From positions 1 to 6,041 of the forward strand of contig HF986637.1 in NCBI GenBank assembly GCA_000433175.1: a stretch of 6,041 nucleotides of DNA, in the 5' to 3' direction. Of the stretch, positions 1 through 6,041 are shown one piece after another (position 1 is the first letter of the stretch; each line of letters opens with the position of its first letter). The notes beneath the pieces were generated by a model. The model saw only the letters and a list, made by a program, of their open reading frames with translations. It was not told the DNA's origin and did no database searches. The DNA comes from Prevotella sp. CAG:1058. GTDB taxonomy: Bacteria; Bacteroidota; Bacteroidia; Bacteroidales; Bacteroidaceae. The position numbers and the translations under genes are program-made.

Positions 1-2340
1 CCCAAGCTGACAAAGAAACTCGTCAAGCGCGGCATAACCGAGCTGGTGACGCCCGGCGTGGCCATGACCGACAACGTGCTCGACTACAAGGAGAACAACT
101 TCCTGGCCGCAGTCAACTTCGGCAAGACGGCATGCGGAGTGGCCTTCCTCGACATATCCACGGGCGAGTTCCTCACGGGCGAGGGCTCTTACGACTATGT
201 TGAGAAGCTGCTCGTCAACTTCTCGCCCAAGGAAGTGCTCTTCGAGCGAGGCAAGCGCGAAGTGTTCGAGCGCTATTTCGGCAACAAGTACTTCACCTTC
301 GAGCTTGACGACTGGGTGTTCACCGAGCAGGCCGCCGGGCAGAAGCTGCTCAAGCACTTCGGCGTAAGGACGCTCAAGGGCTTCGGCGTTGACCACCTGC
401 ACAGCGGCATAGTGGCGTCGGGAGCCGTGCTCGAGTACCTTGAGATGACCCAGCACACGCACATAGGCCACGTGACCTCGCTGGCGCGCATAGACGAGGA
501 GCGCTACGTGCGCCTCGACCGCTTCACCATACGCTCGCTCGAGTTGCTGCGTCCCATGCAGGACGACGGCGCGTCGCTGCTCGACGTAATCGACAAGACC
601 GTGACGCCGATGGGCGCGCGCCTGCTGAAGCGGTGGATGGTCTTCCCCCTGCGCGACGCCAAGGCGATAAGCAACAGGCTCGACGTGGTAGACTCGTTCT
701 TCCGCGACACTGAACTGCGCGACGTGGTAGACGAGCAGTTCCACCGCGTGGGCGACCTCGAGCGCATAATATCCAAGGTGGCCGCCGGCCGCGTGTCGCC
801 GCGCGAGGTGGTGCAGCTGCGCACAGCGCTGCAGGCGCTCTGTCCCGTCAAGGCCGCCTGCCTCGCATCGGGCAACGACGAGCTGCGCCGCATAGGCGAC
901 AACATAAGCCTCTGTGAGAACCTTGTCGACCGCATAGGCCGCGAGGTGCGCGAGGACTCGCCGCAGCTGGTAAGCAAGGGCGGCGTAATCAAGGACGGCG
1001 TCAACGCCGAGCTGGACGAGCTGCGCCGCATATCAACCGGCGGCAAGGAGTACCTGCTCAAGATACAGGAGCGCGAGACCGAGGCCACGGGCATAGCATC
1101 GCTCAAGGTGGGCTACAACAACGTCTTCGGCTACTACCTCGAGGTGCGCAACATCTACAAGGACAAGGTGCCGCAGGACTGGGTGCGTAAGCAGACCCTG
1201 GCGCAGGCCGAACGCTACATAACGCAGGAGCTGAAGGAGTATGAGGAGAAGATACTCGGCGCCGAGGACAAGATACTCGCCCTCGAGACGCGCCTCTTCA
1301 ACGAACTTGTGCTGGCCATGCAGGAGTACATACCGGCCATACAGGCCGACGCCGTGCTCATAGCCAAGATAGACTGCCTGCTGGGCTTCGCCAAGGCGGC
1401 CGCCGCACACTGCTACATACGCCCCGTAATCGAGCCTGACGAGATAGTGCTCGACATAAAGCAGGGGCGCCACCCCGTAATCGAGACGCAGCTGCCCGTG
1501 GGCGAGAGCTACGTGCCCAACGACGTCTACCTGGACGACCGCCGCCAGCAGATAATGATGATAACCGGTCCCAACATGGCCGGAAAGTCGGCCCTGCTAA
1601 GACAGACGGCGCTCATAGTGCTGATGGCGCAGATAGGCTGCTACGTGCCGGCAGAGAGCGCTAAAATAGGTCTGGTGGACAAGATTTTCACCCGCGTGGG
1701 TGCGTCGGACAACATATCGCTCGGCGAGTCTACCTTCATGGTCGAGATGACCGAGGCCGCCAACATCCTGAACAACGTGTCGCCGCGCTCGCTGGTGCTC
1801 TTCGACGAGCTGGGACGCGGCACCTCGACGTACGACGGCATAAGCATAGCCTGGGCGATAGTCGAATACCTGCACGAGCAGCCCAAGGCGGCCGCCCGCA
1901 CACTCTTCGCCACACACTACCATGAGCTTAACGAGATGGAGAAGAACTTCCCGCGCATAAGGAACTACAACGTCAGCGTGCGCGAGGTTGACAACAAGGT
2001 GGTGTTCCTGCGCAAGCTCGAGCGCGGAGGCTCGGAGCACTCGTTCGGCATACACGTGGCGCAGATAGCCGGCATGCCCAAGAGCATAGTCAAGCGTGCC
2101 GAGGCTGTGCTGCGCCAGCTCGAGGCCGACAACGCACAGGTGGGTGCGGTGGGCAAGCCTACGGCTGAGAAGATTAACAGCAGCCGCGACGGCATGCAGC
2201 TGAGCTTCTTCCAGCTGGACGACCCCGTGCTATGCCAGGTGCGCGACGAGATACTGGGGCTCGACATCAACAACCTCACGCCCGTGGAGGCGCTCAACAA
2301 GCTCAACGAAATAAAGAAGATAGTCACCGGCAAGGAGTGA
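1..2340 (+). CDS. mutS: DNA mismatch repair protein MutS, 5'-truncated by the window edge
   Basis: MutS recognises base mismatches and small loops in newly replicated DNA and uses ATP to recruit MutL. The reading frame is open from base 1 to the TGA at 2338-2340 (779 residues visible). Full-length MutS is about 850-880 residues, so roughly 100 are missing, including the mismatch-reading Phe-x-Glu motif. The GTG at 46 and ATG at 64 are internal codons, because homologous sequence ([12 protein letters not shown]) continues upstream of both. Visible parts are the end of the mismatch domain, the connector, the core/lever and clamp, then the ATPase domain: Walker A GPNMAGKS (1567-1590), signature loop [12 protein letters not shown] (1699-1734), Walker B with DELGRGTST (1804-1830) and the FATHYHE switch (1906-1926). 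QLSFF at 2197-2211 matches the beta-clamp-binding motif of bacterial MutS, and a short helical C-terminal tail follows. All ATPase motifs are intact, so the gene looks functional. Identification is very secure. Confidence 0.97.
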   Translation, partial: PKLTKKLVKRGITELVTPGVAMTDNVLDYKENNFLAAVNFGKTACGVAFLDISTGEFLTGEGSYDYVEKLLVNFSPKEVLFERGKREVFERYFGNKYFTFELDDWVFTEQAAGQKLLKHFGVRTLKGFGVDHLHSGIVASGAVLEYLEMTQHTHIGHVTSLARIDEERYVRLDRFTIRSLELLRPMQDDGASLLDVIDKTVTPMGARLLKRWMVFPLRDAKAISNRLDVVDSFFRDTELRDVVDEQFHRVGDLERIISKVAAGRVSPREVVQLRTALQALCPVKAACLASGNDELRRIGDNISLCENLVDRIGREVREDSPQLVSKGGVIKDGVNAELDELRRISTGGKEYLLKIQERETEATGIASLKVGYNNVFGYYLEVRNIYKDKVPQDWVRKQTLAQAERYITQELKEYEEKILGAEDKILALETRLFNELVLAMQEYIPAIQADAVLIAKIDCLLGFAKAAAAHCYIRPVIEPDEIVLDIKQGRHPVIETQLPVGESYVPNDVYLDDRRQQIMMITGPNMAGKSALLRQTALIVLMAQIGCYVPAESAKIGLVDKIFTRVGASDNISLGESTFMVEMTEAANILNNVSPRSLVLFDELGRGTSTYDGISIAWAIVEYLHEQPKAAARTLFATHYHELNEMEKNFPRIRNYNVSVREVDNKVVFLRKLERGGSEHSFGIHVAQIAGMPKSIVKRAEAVLRQLEADNAQVGAVGKPTAEKINSSRDGMQLSFFQLDDPVLCQVRDEILGLDINNLTPVEALNKLNEIKKIVTGKE

Positions 2341-2441
2341 GCCTTGCCGCCCTTAACGTTTGTTCTCAGGAACAGCCACCTGCCCGCCGGTATGGCCCGC
2401 AGGTGGTTATAGCTATATAAAATATTATTAATCAAACATTT
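2341..2441 (+). other. Intergenic spacer between mutS and the membrane-kinase gene
   Basis: This spacer has two parts: a GC-rich half carrying the hairpin at 2371-2410 and an AT-rich half (2407-2441) leading to the next start codon. The AT-rich part includes the palindrome TATAGCTATA (2408-2417). A promoter for the downstream gene is expected somewhere here, but I find no exact TAnnTTTG. The closest match, TAACGTTTG at 2354-2362, has one base too many in the spacer and no good upstream -33 element. Confidence 0.5.
2371..2410 (+). terminator. Hairpin after mutS, probable terminator
   Basis: CCACCTGC (2376-2383) pairs perfectly with GCAGGTGG (2399-2406). The arms can be lengthened outward by a G-U and an A-U pair, and a short inner GCC/GGC stem (2386-2388 with 2394-2396) closes a five-base loop. 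The hairpin starts about 35 bases after the mutS stop. It is followed by AT-rich sequence (TTATAGCTATATAAAATATT) rather than a clean U run, so it is an imperfect intrinsic terminator. It could instead be a structured leader for the next gene. Confidence 0.5.
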
Positions 2442-3758
2442 ATGCCAATATCGAACAGTAAAAAATTTCTTACACGACGTTACATCTTATTCTTCATTTC
2501 AGTATTCATCAATGCCTACGGCATCTGTTTCATAACCAAGGCCATGCTCGGCACGTCGCCGATAACGAGCGTTAACTACGTGTTGAGCATGTTCACGCCT
2601 TTGACCATGGGGCAGTGGACAATAATAGTCAACCTGCTCTTCATGGTGCTCGAACTGTTTTTCATGACGCGCGACCAGCTTAAGTCAGACCTGCGCGTGT
2701 TCCTCCTCCAAATACCGATAACACTTTGTTTCGGCACCTTCATAGACATATCGATGGCTTCGCTCTCGTGGCTCAATCCTGTGGGCTACGTACAGCAGGC
2801 GGCAAGCGTGCTGGCCGGATGCGTAATCCTTGCCCTGGGCATAGCCCTCGAGGTAAAGGCCGACGTCGCCATGGTGGCCGGCGAGTTCTTCGTCAGGGCG
2901 ATAGCGCGGCGCATGCACGGCGACTTCGGCTACGTCAAGCTGGGTTTCGACATAACCAACGTGGCCGTGGCGTGCGCCTTCTCGCTCGTCTTCCTGTCGG
3001 GCATCAAGGGCGTAGGCCTGGGCACCGTGGCAGCCGCCCTGCTCGTAGGGCCGATAGTCCATGCGCTTACGCCCATGTGCCGCATGCTCGACGGCTTGCT
3101 TGGCTTCGGTGCCCCGCACGCTGCAGCCAAGGGTGAGCGGGCACGGCAGGAGCACCTCGTGGTGACGATAGCGCGCGAGTTCGGCAGCGGCGGGCACAAG
3201 CTGGGCGAGATGCTTGCCGGAAAGCTCGGCGTGAAGGTCTACGACCGCGAGTTCATCAAGCTGGCGGCGAAGAACAGCGGCATGGACGAGCAGTACATAA
3301 TGAAGAACGAGCAGACCATACCGTCGTTCTGGCTCAAGTGCGTGCTCACGCAGGGCTACGGCACGCAGGCAGGACGCGGACTGTCTGACGACGACGTGCT
3401 GTTCGTAGCCGAGAGCAAGACTGTAAAGGAGATAGCCGACCGCGAGGCGTGCGTCATAGTGGGGCGCTGCGCCGACTTCGTGCTCGACGGCAGGGCAAAC
3501 GTGGTCAGGGTGTTCTGTTGCAGCGACGAGCGCGACGCCGTCAAGCGCTGCGCTGACGAGTACGGCCTCGACAGGGACAAGGCGCAGTCGGAAATAAGGC
3601 GCGTCAACCGCGCCAGGGCCAACCACTACGAGTACTACACAGGCCTCCGCTGGGGCGACCCGCACAACTACGACATTACGGTGAACACGGCACGGCTGGG
3701 ACTTGACACGGCGTGCGGAATGATAATGAAAATGATTGGGCAAATCGCCATAAAATAA
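2442..3758 (+). CDS. Membrane protein fusion: YczE/DUF6198-like domain plus cytidylate-kinase-like domain
   Basis: The 438-residue protein has two parts. Residues 1-215 resemble the YczE/YitT-like (DUF6198) membrane family: the N-terminal LGTSPIT motif (36-42), ALGIALEVKADV (131-142) and a VGPIV stretch near the last helix (202-206). Six hydrophobic segments are visible, near 14-33, 57-75, 86-104, 118-138, 165-186 and 192-212. Basic residues cluster in alternate loops (76-85, 139-164, after 213), which puts both ends in the cytoplasm. Residues 238-435 resemble the cytidylate-kinase-like family (Cytidylate_kin2): IAREFGSGG (243-251), VYDRE (266-270), VGRCADFVL (340-348) and a C-terminal YYTGLRWGDPHNYD (398-411). 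The P-loop region has GSGGHK instead of a canonical GxGK[ST]. True cytidylate kinases phosphorylate CMP/dCMP, but the substrate here is unknown, and the transport or sensing role of the membrane part is also unknown. ATG 2442 is preceded by AT-rich sequence without a clear Shine-Dalgarno site. A GNAT gene follows after 10 bases. Confidence 0.88.
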   Translation: MPISNSKKFLTRRYILFFISVFINAYGICFITKAMLGTSPITSVNYVLSMFTPLTMGQWTIIVNLLFMVLELFFMTRDQLKSDLRVFLLQIPITLCFGTFIDISMASLSWLNPVGYVQQAASVLAGCVILALGIALEVKADVAMVAGEFFVRAIARRMHGDFGYVKLGFDITNVAVACAFSLVFLSGIKGVGLGTVAAALLVGPIVHALTPMCRMLDGLLGFGAPHAAAKGERARQEHLVVTIAREFGSGGHKLGEMLAGKLGVKVYDREFIKLAAKNSGMDEQYIMKNEQTIPSFWLKCVLTQGYGTQAGRGLSDDDVLFVAESKTVKEIADREACVIVGRCADFVLDGRANVVRVFCCSDERDAVKRCADEYGLDRDKAQSEIRRVNRARANHYEYYTGLRWGDPHNYDITVNTARLGLDTACGMIMKMIGQIAIK

Positions 3759-3768
3759 CAGTAAAGCC

Positions 3769-4254
3769 ATGACAATCAGACAGGTTGAACTTACAGACGT
3801 GCCGCAGATAACGAGCCTTTACAACTGGTACATCGTCAACGGCGTGGAGAGCTTCGAGACAGAGCCGCTCGGCGAGGACGAGATGCGCCGCCGTGTTGAG
3901 GGCATAGCAGGGCGGTTCCCTTATTACGTTGCCGTCGAGGAGGGCAGGGTGGCAGGCTATTGCTACGCCCATCCGTGGAAGGAGCGCGCCGCATACTCGA
4001 ACACGCTCGAGACGACGATATACCTGCACCCCGGCTTCAAGGGGCGCGGCACGGGCACGGCGCTCATGGACAGGCTCGTGGCCGACTGCCGCCGCATGGG
4101 CTTCAAGGCGCTCATAGCCTGCATAACGGGCGAGAACGAGGCCAGCATAGCCTTCCACCGCAAGCTCGGCTTCGAGCAGGCGTCGCTCTTCAGGAGCGTG
4201 GGTTACAAGCACGGCCGCTGGCTCGACGTGGTTGACATGGAGCTGCTGCTCTGA
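3769..4254 (+). CDS. GNAT N-acetyltransferase, phosphinothricin/methionine-sulfoximine acetyltransferase type
   Basis: The 161-residue cytosolic enzyme is predicted to move an acetyl group from acetyl-CoA to an amino group. The acetyl-CoA-binding motif A is visible at residues 88-99, where KGRGTG fits the [QR]xxGxG pattern with Lys in first place. The Pat/Bar/MddA/YwnH subgroup is suggested by IRQVELTDVPQITSLYN at the start, by the AAYSNTLETTIYLHP stretch (74-88), by ENEASIAFHRKLGFE (122-136) and by the closing VGYKHGRWLDVVDMEL (144-159). Members acetylate phosphinothricin, methionine sulfoximine or methionine sulfone, or remain uncharacterised, so the substrate cannot be named. Length is slightly short of the usual 165-185 residues but all core elements are present. 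The start lies only 10 bases after the preceding stop, with a weak GTAAAG stretch just before ATG, so it is probably co-transcribed with the membrane-kinase gene. A strong hairpin begins 7 bases after its TGA. Confidence 0.9.
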   Translation: MTIRQVELTDVPQITSLYNWYIVNGVESFETEPLGEDEMRRRVEGIAGRFPYYVAVEEGRVAGYCYAHPWKERAAYSNTLETTIYLHPGFKGRGTGTALMDRLVADCRRMGFKALIACITGENEASIAFHRKLGFEQASLFRSVGYKHGRWLDVVDMELLL

Positions 4255-4261
4255 CGTGTGC

Positions 4262-4303
4262 CGGCAGTTTGCGCCCTCGTAACATGCTGTGCGCAAGCTG
4301 CCG
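4262..4303 (+). terminator. Strong hairpin just after the acetyltransferase gene
   Basis: CGGCAGTTTGCGC (4262-4274) pairs with GCGCAAGCTGCCG (4291-4303). That gives 13 paired positions with one U-G wobble and a 16-base loop. It starts a few bases after the TGA at 4252-4254, as expected for a transcript-end or 3'-protecting structure. No U run follows directly. Instead two more hairpins follow, and the first T-rich tract comes only at 4362-4366, so this is not a standard intrinsic terminator on its own. Confidence 0.6.
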
Positions 4304-4304
4304 T

Positions 4305-4333
4305 CGGCATGTATGCCGGACGATAGCCGTCCG
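4305..4333 (+). repeat. Two further small hairpins in tandem
   Basis: CGGCAT (4305-4310) pairs with ATGCCG (4313-4318) around two bases. CGGACG (4317-4322) pairs with CGTCCG (4328-4333) around ATAGC. They overlap by two bases and sit immediately after the large hairpin at 4262-4303. The two-base loop of the first is too tight for a stable RNA hairpin, so as drawn it is better read as a DNA palindrome or with its innermost pair open. The function is unknown. They may contribute to ending the upstream transcript. Confidence 0.45.
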
Positions 4334-4335
4334 CC

Positions 4336-4386
4336 AAACTTGCAAGTGTTAACTTGTCAAGTTTTTATCACAAAACTTCTTTTTTA
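4336..4386. repeat. Cluster of AACTTG/CAAGTT inverted half-sites with T-runs (operator or terminator)
   Basis: The stretch contains the perfect palindrome ACTTGCAAGT (4338-4347) and AACTTG-T-CAAGTT (4351-4363). It can also form a longer pairing of AAACTTG (4336-4342) with CAAGTTT (4358-4364), followed by T-rich sequence, and one of AAGTTTT (4359-4365) with AAAACTT (4372-4378), followed by CTTTTTT. These pairings compete with each other. Read as RNA from the left, the last is terminator-like (stem plus U run) and could end the upstream operon. Read as DNA, repeated half-sites just upstream of the promoter at 4401 could bind a dimeric regulator. Confidence 0.4.
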
Positions 4387-4408
4387 TTATATTTTATTAT
4401 TAACTTTG
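4377..4408 (+). promoter_or_regulatory. Bacteroidota-type promoter for the exported WG-like protein gene
   Basis: TAACTTTG at 4401-4408 is an exact match to the Bacteroidota -7 consensus TAnnTTTG. The region about 19-21 bases upstream (TTCTTTTTT, 4377-4385) is only T-rich and is not a good TTTG -33 element. Transcription would begin near 4413-4416, about 95 bases before the ATG at 4508. The position, in the only long AT-rich tract before the gene, supports the call. The start site itself is inferred. Confidence 0.6.
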
Positions 4409-4413
4409 CAGGG

Positions 4414-4507
4414 CGATGTCAAGCATGCTTTTACAATTTTTAATCAGCCTGTGCAAAAACTAAGCAAAACTGATGTTTATCTGACTGAGAATCAACTAAT
4501 CTGAAAT
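4414..4507 (+). other. Untranslated leader before the exported protein gene
   Basis: Between the promoter and the ATG at 4508 there are about 95 bases of AT-rich sequence. Visible elements are the palindrome AAGCATGCTT (4421-4430), a near-duplicate GCAAAAACT/GCAAAACT (4453-4461 and 4464-4471) and a weak ATCAG/CTGAT pairing (4443-4447 with 4470-4474). There is no purine-rich Shine-Dalgarno site, as is usual in this phylum. I recognise no riboswitch. Confidence 0.4.
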
Positions 4508-6041
4508 ATGGAAAATAAGTCTAAAACAAGAATCATGAAGATGGCGTTGACCGTTCTCGTCGTCGTTCTCGTTTCGAGCCATGCCGCATACGGCCAGATG
4601 GCCAAGTGGGCCATGCGTCCCGGCTACGACAGCATACGCCTTGCTGCAGGCGTGCCTGTTATCCTGACCGACTCGGCCGGCACTACTTCATTGTGGAGCA
4701 CCGATGCCAGGCTGCTTGCCTCTACGACAGACAGCGTGGCGCCGTTCAGCAACGGGTTTGCAGTAGTCCTTAAGAAGGGCACGACGGACATAACCGGCTT
4801 CTATGCCACCGACGGCACGTTCACCAAGCTGCAGGGCTGCAAGGCGGTGTACGGATGCCCGTATTTCCGCGACGGATACCTGCTCGTGGACAAGCAGGGC
4901 CGCCACAAGCTGATATGCACTGACGGTTCGGGCGACCCGTTCGGCTCGTTCGTGACGATGTATCCTTACACCAACGGATACGCCTGCTGCACGATGTACC
5001 GGGACATGGAGAACCTCGAGGGCACGTATTACTACTACGTCGATACAGACAAGAACCCCATAAAGCTGATGCTCAACAAGGAGGACGAAGCCGAAAGCGA
5101 CGAGGTGTCGTTCCTGTCGTCGCTCAACGACGACGGACTGGGCATTGCCATCGTGAAGCGCCGCGTATACATGTACGACAAGGGCCTGGGCATGCTGCGC
5201 CCCGTGTTCGTTGACGACAAGGCCGAGAAGAAGCGCCAGGTGCGCGTGGGCGGCCACTTCAGCGAGTCGATGTACATGGAGGGCGACACTACCGTGGTAT
5301 GGGCGCGAGCCTCTAAGAAGGACACGGTGTTCTTCAGGTTCGACAAGATGATGAGGCTCGTAAGCGTGAAGTATCCCAAACGCACCGACACCTACCACAG
5401 CCGTCATATAGGCCCGCTGAAGCTCAAGTGCGACTTTGCAGCCGAGAAGCGCGAGGGCGGCAAGTATGCCGTTATGCAAGGACAGAAGACCATACTGCCG
5501 CCGCAGTTCGAGGGCGGAGGCATCAGCGTGGGCAAGTACATCGCCGTGCGCAAGGACGGCAAGTGGGGCATGCTCGAGATAGACGAGAATGCAAGCTACC
5601 GCATGAGCATGAACAAGGGCAACGCAATCGCCTTCCGCCACCAGAAGTACGAGACCACGGTGCGCCTCGACCTGCCTGCCGACATCAAGGCCGAGGTTTG
5701 CAGCTTCGACATACCTTCGGGCAACGGATGCACCATAGACAAGACCTCCGTGCAGACGCGCAACACCGACAGCGGCAACTTCGTGCAGTACAACTGCGTG
5801 CTGAGCATACCAGACTCGCTGCCCGACCATATCATTGAAATAACTTACCCCGTGCATGTCGAGTGCGACGGCATAGCATACTCTGAAAACAAGCTGGCCG
5901 TGAAGGCATGGCACTACAAGTACGTCAACATGGACCTGAGCCGCGACGAGACCAAGTTTGATGGCGGCAACGTGGAGTTCATAATCAACATGACCACCGA
6001 CAAGCTGGCCGGCGAAAACGACTATCCGCTCACCGTAAGGG
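4508..6041 (+). CDS. Exported WG-repeat-like protein, 3'-truncated by the window edge
   Basis: ATG 4508 opens a frame that stays open for 511 codons to the window end. A TGA at 4502-4504 in the same frame makes this the first possible start. Residues 1-30 look like a signal peptide: a basic start (MENKSKTRIMK), the hydrophobic core MALTVLVVVLV and probable cleavage in AAYG-Q. There is no lipobox cysteine, so it should be a soluble periplasmic or secreted protein. Residues 80-220 repeat an aromatic-x-(N/D)-G-(F/Y) pattern (F80-F84, F120-Y124, Y154-Y158, and a variant near N207-L211), each followed by a hydrophobic strand. Residues 319-357 contain KYAVMQGQKTILPPQFEG and then VRKDGKWGML, a typical WG beta-repeat. 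From about 383 the sequence changes to alternating strands, perhaps a separate beta-sandwich. Ten cysteines are visible, including an adjacent pair at 160-161. The function is unknown. I do not recognise a named family beyond the WG-like repeats. Confidence 0.85.
   Translation, partial: MENKSKTRIMKMALTVLVVVLVSSHAAYGQMAKWAMRPGYDSIRLAAGVPVILTDSAGTTSLWSTDARLLASTTDSVAPFSNGFAVVLKKGTTDITGFYATDGTFTKLQGCKAVYGCPYFRDGYLLVDKQGRHKLICTDGSGDPFGSFVTMYPYTNGYACCTMYRDMENLEGTYYYYVDTDKNPIKLMLNKEDEAESDEVSFLSSLNDDGLGIAIVKRRVYMYDKGLGMLRPVFVDDKAEKKRQVRVGGHFSESMYMEGDTTVVWARASKKDTVFFRFDKMMRLVSVKYPKRTDTYHSRHIGPLKLKCDFAAEKREGGKYAVMQGQKTILPPQFEGGGISVGKYIAVRKDGKWGMLEIDENASYRMSMNKGNAIAFRHQKYETTVRLDLPADIKAEVCSFDIPSGNGCTIDKTSVQTRNTDSGNFVQYNCVLSIPDSLPDHIIEITYPVHVECDGIAYSENKLAVKAWHYKYVNMDLSRDETKFDGGNVEFIINMTTDKLAGENDYPLTVR

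Noticed and set aside
46..48. GTG as the start codon of mutS
   Set aside because: The frame and MutS-like sequence continue upstream to base 1, so this is an internal valine codon and the true start lies outside the window.
2354..2362. TAACGTTTG as a promoter for the membrane-kinase gene
   Set aside because: The spacing between TA and TTTG is one base longer than the Bacteroidota consensus, and no -33 TTTG lies at the right distance. It cannot be excluded, but it is too weak to call.
2232..2420. Possible 62-codon + strand frame overlapping the end of mutS
   Set aside because: Most of it lies out of frame inside mutS and the rest covers the hairpin. The product is Arg/Ala/Gln-rich and low in complexity, as expected of a shifted reading of GC-rich coding DNA.
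2685..3770. Long open frame on the minus strand (361 codons)
   Set aside because: It is in register opposite the membrane-kinase fusion, whose + strand product matches two known families. It has the same codon-avoidance explanation and no recognisable protein.
4289..4504. Possible 71-codon gene on the + strand before the exported protein
   Set aside because: It runs through the hairpin arm, the palindrome cluster, the promoter and the leader. It changes composition midway and has no recognisable motif, so it is best read as chance openness in non-coding sequence.
4414..4507. Riboswitch in the leader of the exported-protein gene
   Set aside because: Only short, weak pairings are visible and no conserved riboswitch core is recognisable.
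4688..5914. Long open frame on the minus strand (408 codons)
   Set aside because: It lies in exact codon register opposite the exported-protein gene. It stays open because that gene almost never uses TTA, CTA or TCA codons. Its product is rich in His, Ala, Val, Leu and Arg with no recognisable domain or signal, while the + strand frame has a signal peptide and repeats.

Overview
This window looks like an ordinary stretch of chromosome from a GC-rich member of the Bacteroidota, most likely Bacteroidales and possibly Prevotella-like. Three things suggest this: the MutS sequence reads like the Bacteroidales form of the protein, the one recognisable promoter has the Bacteroidota-type -7 element (TAACTTTG, cf. 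TAnnTTTG), and the genes lack clear Shine-Dalgarno sites and have AT-rich starts. Genus-level placement is inference. All four genes are on the + strand. I see no mobile element, CRISPR array, tRNA or rRNA.

Layout. Positions 1-2340 hold mutS (DNA mismatch repair), open at the left edge and lacking roughly its first 100 residues. A 101-base spacer with a strong hairpin follows. Positions 2442-3758 encode a fusion of a six-helix YczE/DUF6198-like membrane domain to a cytidylate-kinase-like domain. Ten bases later, 3769-4254 encodes a GNAT acetyltransferase of the phosphinothricin/methionine-sulfoximine type, probably in the same transcript. A 253-base intergenic region (4255-4507) holds three back-to-back hairpins, an AT-rich cluster of AACTTG/CAAGTT half-sites, a promoter and a leader of about 95 bases. 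Position 4508 starts a long exported protein with WG-repeat-like segments that runs off the right edge (511 codons, no stop).

How the genes relate. mutS is a stand-alone housekeeping gene. The membrane-kinase fusion and the acetyltransferase probably form a two-gene operon of unknown purpose. The last gene appears to have its own promoter. I did not find a convincing new multi-gene system. The most interesting points are the membrane-kinase fusion with an atypical P-loop, the secreted WG-like protein, the structured intergenic region before it, and a strong preference for the ATA isoleucine codon in otherwise GC-ending genes.
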